Origin: Acidianus manzaensis
Lineage (GTDB): Archaea; Thermoproteota; Thermoprotei_A; Sulfolobales; Sulfolobaceae
DNA: 64,000 nt
Reading direction: 5' to 3'
Assembly: GCF_002116695.1 (NCBI RefSeq)
Contig: NZ_CP020477.1
Span: 731,501-795,500, forward strand
Shown here: positions 56,812-64,000 of the stretch, piece by piece
How the letters are laid out: each line of letters opens with the position of its first letter
How positions within the stretch are numbered: position 1 is the first letter of the stretch
Translations under genes and position numbers: made by a program
The notes under the pieces: generated by a model
The model's database searches: none
The model's input: the letters and a program-made list of their open reading frames with translations, nothing else
What the model was told of the DNA's origin: nothing

Positions 56812-57184
56812 CAACCTTATAGGAAATACATTAAGAGTAGGTGTAATAATTAGTGCAATAATAATTTTAGCAGGTGTTATAATGCTATTTGTATTTCATG
56901 GTTCGGATGGATATACTATAGTTCAGATATCAGCACCTAATTCTATCGTAAATAGTTCTATCTCTAAGCCATATAAGGTATTTAATGGTCTGTCGAAATT
57001 TTATGGATTAGACTATATATATTTAGGCTTGATGGTTTTAATTGCTACGCCAGTAATCAGAGTAGTATTAGGTATAGCACAATTTATATCAGAAAAAAAT
57101 AAATTATATGCAATTATAACAACAATTGTACTCTTTAATCTATTGTTCGCAATATTTCTTCTACCGCTTATAATAGGTAAATAA
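56801..57184 (+). CDS. DUF1634-family membrane protein
   Basis: 127 residues from TTG 56801 (preceded by a gaggggg ribosome-like run), inside the end of the TauE/SafE gene. Three hydrophobic helices; first helix NTLRVGVIISAIIILAG matches the first helix of the frame at 55.4 kb. The family is found next to TauE/SafE genes in many archaea and bacteria, so it is thought to be an accessory subunit. The TTG start is inferred from overlap and helix conservation. Confidence 0.75.
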   Translation: MDFNNLIGNTLRVGVIISAIIILAGVIMLFVFHGSDGYTIVQISAPNSIVNSSISKPYKVFNGLSKFYGLDYIYLGLMVLIATPVIRVVLGIAQFISEKNKLYAIITTIVLFNLLFAIFLLPLIIGK

Positions 57185-57447
57185 ACTCTTTTCTTTATCA
57201 TATCTAAGAATTAGTTTTTATTTTGTAAGCTGTAAGAATAGTAAGTTAATTTACTGACAAAATAGAGATATTATAGGCTGATATTTTATGTTATAATAAG
57301 TATTATTGAACTAAACTCTTCTAAGAAAGGTTGATTGTAGATATGAAATTTTATCTAACCTCTGCTATTTTTATTTTATTAAAAACTATATTTTCTTTTT
57401 TAAAAGAATGAGTCATAAAAAATGTTATTTATCCTTATGTATTCCTC

Positions 57448-58194
57448 TTAATTGGTAATCCTTTCCTTTATTTTATTTACTATTTTAGGTAAAACTATTT
57501 CTACTGGATCTGATATTATAACGTCAGCTATACTATCTAGAGGAGTTTCTTCATTATTTAAAATAATTAGTTTTCCTCCTCTTTCTTTAACTATTTGAGG
57601 AATTAAATTAGCAGGATAAACTGTTAATGACGAGCCTATTGCTAAAACTAAATCTGCTTCCATTGCAATTTTTTCAGCTTCCAGAATCTTAGTTACTGGT
57701 TCTCCAAATAATACTACATAAGGTCTTATTATACCTCCGCATTCGCATTTTGGTGGATTTTCTCCTTTATCTATTTTATTAAGAACTTCTTGTGAATCGA
57801 ATTCCTTATAACATGAGTTACAGTAAGATTTTTTCATTGTACCGTGTAATTCTATTACGTTTTGAGAACCAGCTTTTTGATGTAAACCATCAATATTTTG
57901 AGTTATTATAGCTTTTATTAAACCTAGTTTTTCTAACTCAGCTAAAGCAATATGTGCTGGATTGGGGTTAGAATTAAATAAACTTCTCATTCTAGTAGAG
58001 TAAAAGTCCCAAAATCCTTTAGGGTCTCTATTAAAATACTCTATTGATGATAACTCTTGAGGATATTTTTTCCATATTCCATTAGGCCCTCTAAAATCTG
58101 GTATTCCAGAAGCTGTGCTTATTCCTGCACCTGTAAAAGCTATTCCATAAGTTGAAGTTAGTAATAAATCAACAGCATATTCTACACTTTCCAT
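57448..58194 (-). CDS. NAD-dependent protein deacetylase (Sir2 family)
   Basis: 248 residues: NAD site TGAGISTASGIPDFRGPNG, catalytic His117 in VIELHGT, ITQNIDGLHQ and four zinc cysteines (C125, C128, C150, C152). Archaeal Sir2 removes acetyl or other acyl groups from lysine, including from the chromatin protein Alba in Sulfolobus. All catalytic residues are present. The symbol sir2 is commonly used, but I keep it blank as the exact orthology is unverified. Monocistronic. Confidence 0.92.
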   Translation of the reverse strand: MESVEYAVDLLLTSTYGIAFTGAGISTASGIPDFRGPNGIWKKYPQELSSIEYFNRDPKGFWDFYSTRMRSLFNSNPNPAHIALAELEKLGLIKAIITQNIDGLHQKAGSQNVIELHGTMKKSYCNSCYKEFDSQEVLNKIDKGENPPKCECGGIIRPYVVLFGEPVTKILEAEKIAMEADLVLAIGSSLTVYPANLIPQIVKERGGKLIILNNEETPLDSIADVIISDPVEIVLPKIVNKIKERITN

Positions 58195-58402
58195 GTATAA
58201 ATACTTCTATTAACAATTATTTATATTTTATTATCTTATTTCCTAATTTTTAAAATTATAAATAAGTTTACAATAAAAAAGCCTATCATAAATTATTCTA
58301 AAGCTACATAAGATTTATAAATCTAATGGGAGTTACTGTATTTATGAATAATTGAAAGTAGATAATTAACCCTATAAAACATGAATTCAATATATTAAGT
58401 AA

Positions 58403-60250
<1,848 letters not shown>

Positions 60251-60335
60251 CTAAAAAATTAGATACATATAAAAAATCTAAAATATTTGATAAGAGATTA
60301 TGACTTAAAGATAAAAAATAAAAATAGAAATTAAT

Positions 60336-60683
60336 TTAGAAGTTAAGTATTTCGTATCCTTTACTTACTAAATCAGCTATTAATGGTCCAACTAAAGTAA
60401 CAGTTAATCCTTGAGTTTGTTTTAGTTTATCAGTTATTTTTAGACTGTCTCCTACTAATTGGCAAGCATACATTTTTTCTCCGGTTTGATTTATTTGATT
60501 TATCATATTTATTATATCTGGATCCTTTTCTGCAATTAATTGTTCACTAGGACCAAAGAAAATTAATTGTAAATCTTCAAATAATCCCTTTTGTTTCCCT
60601 ACTAATGCTAGTGTTAAGGCAGTCATTATTTTTGGCTTCTGATCTTTTCCAGAATTTATCATTACAACTATTTTTCCTGGCAT
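60336..60683 (-). CDS. DsrE-family protein
   Basis: 115 residues with the DsrE/TusD-like fold pattern: strand KIVVMINSG, helix KIMTALTLALVGKQ, strand LQLIFFGPSEQLI and helix ending in MYACQLVGD with Cys74, the conserved sulfur-carrying position. Members bind sulfane sulfur as persulfide and pass it on. It is divergent from sqr (325 bp apart), so a role in carrying sulfur from sulfide oxidation is plausible. Confidence 0.82.
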   Translation of the reverse strand: MPGKIVVMINSGKDQKPKIMTALTLALVGKQKGLFEDLQLIFFGPSEQLIAEKDPDIINMINQINQTGEKMYACQLVGDSLKITDKLKQTQGLTVTLVGPLIADLVSKGYEILNF

Positions 60684-62238
<1,555 letters not shown>

Positions 62239-62319
62239 GAAAATTTTTCTCGTCTTTTTAGTTATTGAAATATAATTTGATATCCTACTATAAATTTGAG
62301 CAAATAATTACAAAAAATG

Positions 62320-63855
62320 TTATATATCTATTTTCTTTATTCTCTGCAATCCTATAATTGCAGGTATTATTATCCATAATGCTGATGATAGAATAACTAG
62401 AGGTAGATGAATAACTCCGTAAGAATTAGTGAAAGTGTAAGGACTTTCAATGTAATATTCAGCAAAAGTCACAATACCGAAAGGATTAAAGTAATCTAAT
62501 TCATACGATACTTTAGCTGAATTAGAAGGTCCGCCTATTATTATAGAAAATATATCCCAAATTATTCCAAATAAGAAATAAAGGAATATTGATAATCCTA
62601 TGTTTGCTCCTGCAGACTTTATGAATGTAGGAAGCATTAATACTAAAGAATAGAAAGCTACTAATTCTATAGCAATACCAGCAAAAGATAAAAGAAGAAC
62701 GTTAATAGGAACAGATACTCCTGCAACTGAGAAGACTAAATAATCTATAACTCCATAAGTTACAAGCGCATAAGCTAAAGCAGCTACTACACCAGTTAAA
62801 GAACCACCTAATAATCTGTTTGTATATATTTCTCTCCTCGTTACTGGTTTAGATAACAAGAATAGCAAAGCTCCAGAATCCCTAGGCTTAGCTAGTATAG
62901 TATAAGCTAAATAAAACATTAAAATCGGGAAGAAACTTGCAAATATGCCAGCATTGCTAATAGCAGAAGTAACTATAGAACTAAATGCAGAACTATGAGG
63001 ATAAAATAAACTAGATACCAAAGGTAATGATGTTAATCCATTTTCTGTTGAATTTTGAACTAATTCAAAATTAATATATTCTGGCTGGCTAGGTACTGAG
63101 ATTGTGAAAGTCTGTATATAATTAGATATTGCCAATGTCTTTACGTTGCTATTTACTGTACTGTTTTGAGACGACGCAGAAACTATAATACTAGCAGGCT
63201 GATAAAGCGGATAATTTGTAAAACTATAACTTAAATTCGCATTTTTTTCCGTGGAAGCTACTATTAAATCAGCTTTTCCATTATGGGCGTTAACTATAAT
63301 AAAACTATAAACTGCAAAAGAACCTGAAGCATCTGTAAAGGCTGAAGCAAATTCTGTAGTTGAAAAGGAAACACTATTGGATGAACTAGGAGTAACTGCA
63401 GAAAGAGAAAAAATATGGTGATGAGTAGTAGTCGAACTATTAACAGTTGTCACTGAAACTGAGGGAGAATAAGTTTCGTTTATTTCTTGAGAATTATAAA
63501 TAATTCTAATATAACCTGAAGTAGGAAGGCTTTCAATTTTAAAGTATCCCGATGTATTTGTATTCGTAGTTGCAATAATATGCGTAGCATTAGCATTTAA
63601 TATTTGCACTTTTGCATTTGGAATAGGATTTCCTAAATTATTAAAAACGTAGCCAATAATCTCAGAACTCCCATTATTATTAAAATAAACTGCTACATCA
63701 TTAATTTTAACGTAAGTTGATTCATTTACACTTATTGTAAAATGAAATACTAAGTAAGATACTCCTATTCCAGCTAGGCTAAATATTATCAAGAAGAAAA
63801 TTGTAGAAAATCTAAGAAAGGTTCTTTTAAAATCATAAACAAATGGGTTAGGCAT
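62320..63855 (-). CDS. ABC-2-type permease with an extracytoplasmic carboxypeptidase-regulatory-like domain
   Basis: 511 residues. Membrane anchor at about 12-35, then an external beta-sandwich of the carboxypeptidase-regulatory type (EIIGYVFNNLGNPIPNAKVQ, then TSGYFKIESLPTSGYIRIIY, about 60-125). A second Ser/Thr/Asn-rich region runs to about 290. The last 215 residues have six helices with ABC-2 features (AYTILAKPRDSGALLFLLSKP then VTRREIYTNRLLGG). The partner ATPase is not in the window and may lie past 64 kb. Own promoter from 63.86 kb. Confidence 0.78.
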   Translation of the reverse strand: MPNPFVYDFKRTFLRFSTIFFLIIFSLAGIGVSYLVFHFTISVNESTYVKINDVAVYFNNNGSSEIIGYVFNNLGNPIPNAKVQILNANATHIIATTNTNTSGYFKIESLPTSGYIRIIYNSQEINETYSPSVSVTTVNSSTTTHHHIFSLSAVTPSSSNSVSFSTTEFASAFTDASGSFAVYSFIIVNAHNGKADLIVASTEKNANLSYSFTNYPLYQPASIIVSASSQNSTVNSNVKTLAISNYIQTFTISVPSQPEYINFELVQNSTENGLTSLPLVSSLFYPHSSAFSSIVTSAISNAGIFASFFPILMFYLAYTILAKPRDSGALLFLLSKPVTRREIYTNRLLGGSLTGVVAALAYALVTYGVIDYLVFSVAGVSVPINVLLLSFAGIAIELVAFYSLVLMLPTFIKSAGANIGLSIFLYFLFGIIWDIFSIIIGGPSNSAKVSYELDYFNPFGIVTFAEYYIESPYTFTNSYGVIHLPLVILSSALWIIIPAIIGLQRIKKIDI

Positions 63856-64000
63856 AATTCTTCATAATCGAAAAATCATAAATAAAATATTTAAGATTAT
63901 TCGAATCATAATTTCTAGGAAAGTTTCTATTAGATTGAATTTTTTACTTTAAAAACATCTTTTTTAGATTAGAATAAATAATATAATGAGAAGTTTTATA
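63856..64000. other. Window edge, promoter region only
   Basis: 145 bp of A+T-rich sequence upstream of the permease gene. No start of another gene is visible. Confidence 0.5.

Overview
The window is chromosomal DNA from a thermoacidophilic, sulfur-oxidising crenarchaeon of the order Sulfolobales, most probably the genus Acidianus. The evidence is low G+C (about one third by eye), leaderless promoters with TATA boxes about 26-30 nt before the start codon, GGTGA-type ribosome sites inside operons, a mer module of Sulfolobus type, and the sulfur enzymes DoxD/DoxA and sulfide:quinone oxidoreductase. The quinone oxidoreductase has cysteines at exactly 129, 178 and 350, the positions described for the Acidianus ambivalens enzyme. 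I saw no rRNA, tRNA or CRISPR array.

Region by region: 1-6.9 kb holds two ABC-2 export systems, a partial MMPL/RND exporter and a classical K+ channel. In the first ABC system the ATPase is frameshifted in an A9 tract. 7-12.6 kb has a sulfite-oxidase-like molybdoenzyme, a secreted protein with an FGGSW motif, an archaeal DUF234 ATPase, the mercury module (merH-merA divergent from merR) and an Lrp regulator. 12.7-20.9 kb has an ATP-grasp / transglutaminase / alpha-E operon, a GH15 glucoamylase or trehalase, a ferritin-like-encapsulin fusion, a GH1 beta-glycosidase and two unknown genes. 21-26.1 kb has an MFS permease, an M20 peptidase, an unknown protein with an internal repeat, and a decayed IS200/IS605 element (tnpA and tnpB both broken). 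An 86-bp internally deleted derivative of that element lies 3.3 kb away in opposite orientation.

26.4-42 kb is rich in transporters (two APC, three MFS). It also holds an S16 (Lon-like) protein that seems to have lost its catalytic dyad, a K+-channel-like protein with an altered selectivity filter, a SpoIIM-like protein, an M61 peptidase, the thiosulfate:quinone oxidoreductase operon doxDA and two small proteins, one OsmC-like. 42-54.4 kb has a BtuFCD/FecBCD-type importer, an unknown acidic protein behind a striking 11-bp inverted repeat, a glutamine amidotransferase, a START-like protein, a sugar porter, a Gfo/Idh/MocA oxidoreductase, an extra primase-superfamily protein and an APC permease. 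54.5-64 kb has a tandem duplication of a TauE/SafE + DUF1634 pair, Sir2, a Ski2-like helicase, DsrE divergent from sqr, and a large ABC-2 permease with a surface domain.

Two themes link the genes. The first is sulfur and electron metabolism feeding the quinone pool (doxDA, sqr, with DsrE, TauE/SafE and the molybdoenzyme as likely partners). The second is uptake and use of organic carbon (GH15, GH1, sugar porter, APC and MFS permeases, peptidases). Several leaderless promoters carry perfect dyad sequences between or around the TATA box and the start codon. These are candidate operators and are listed separately.
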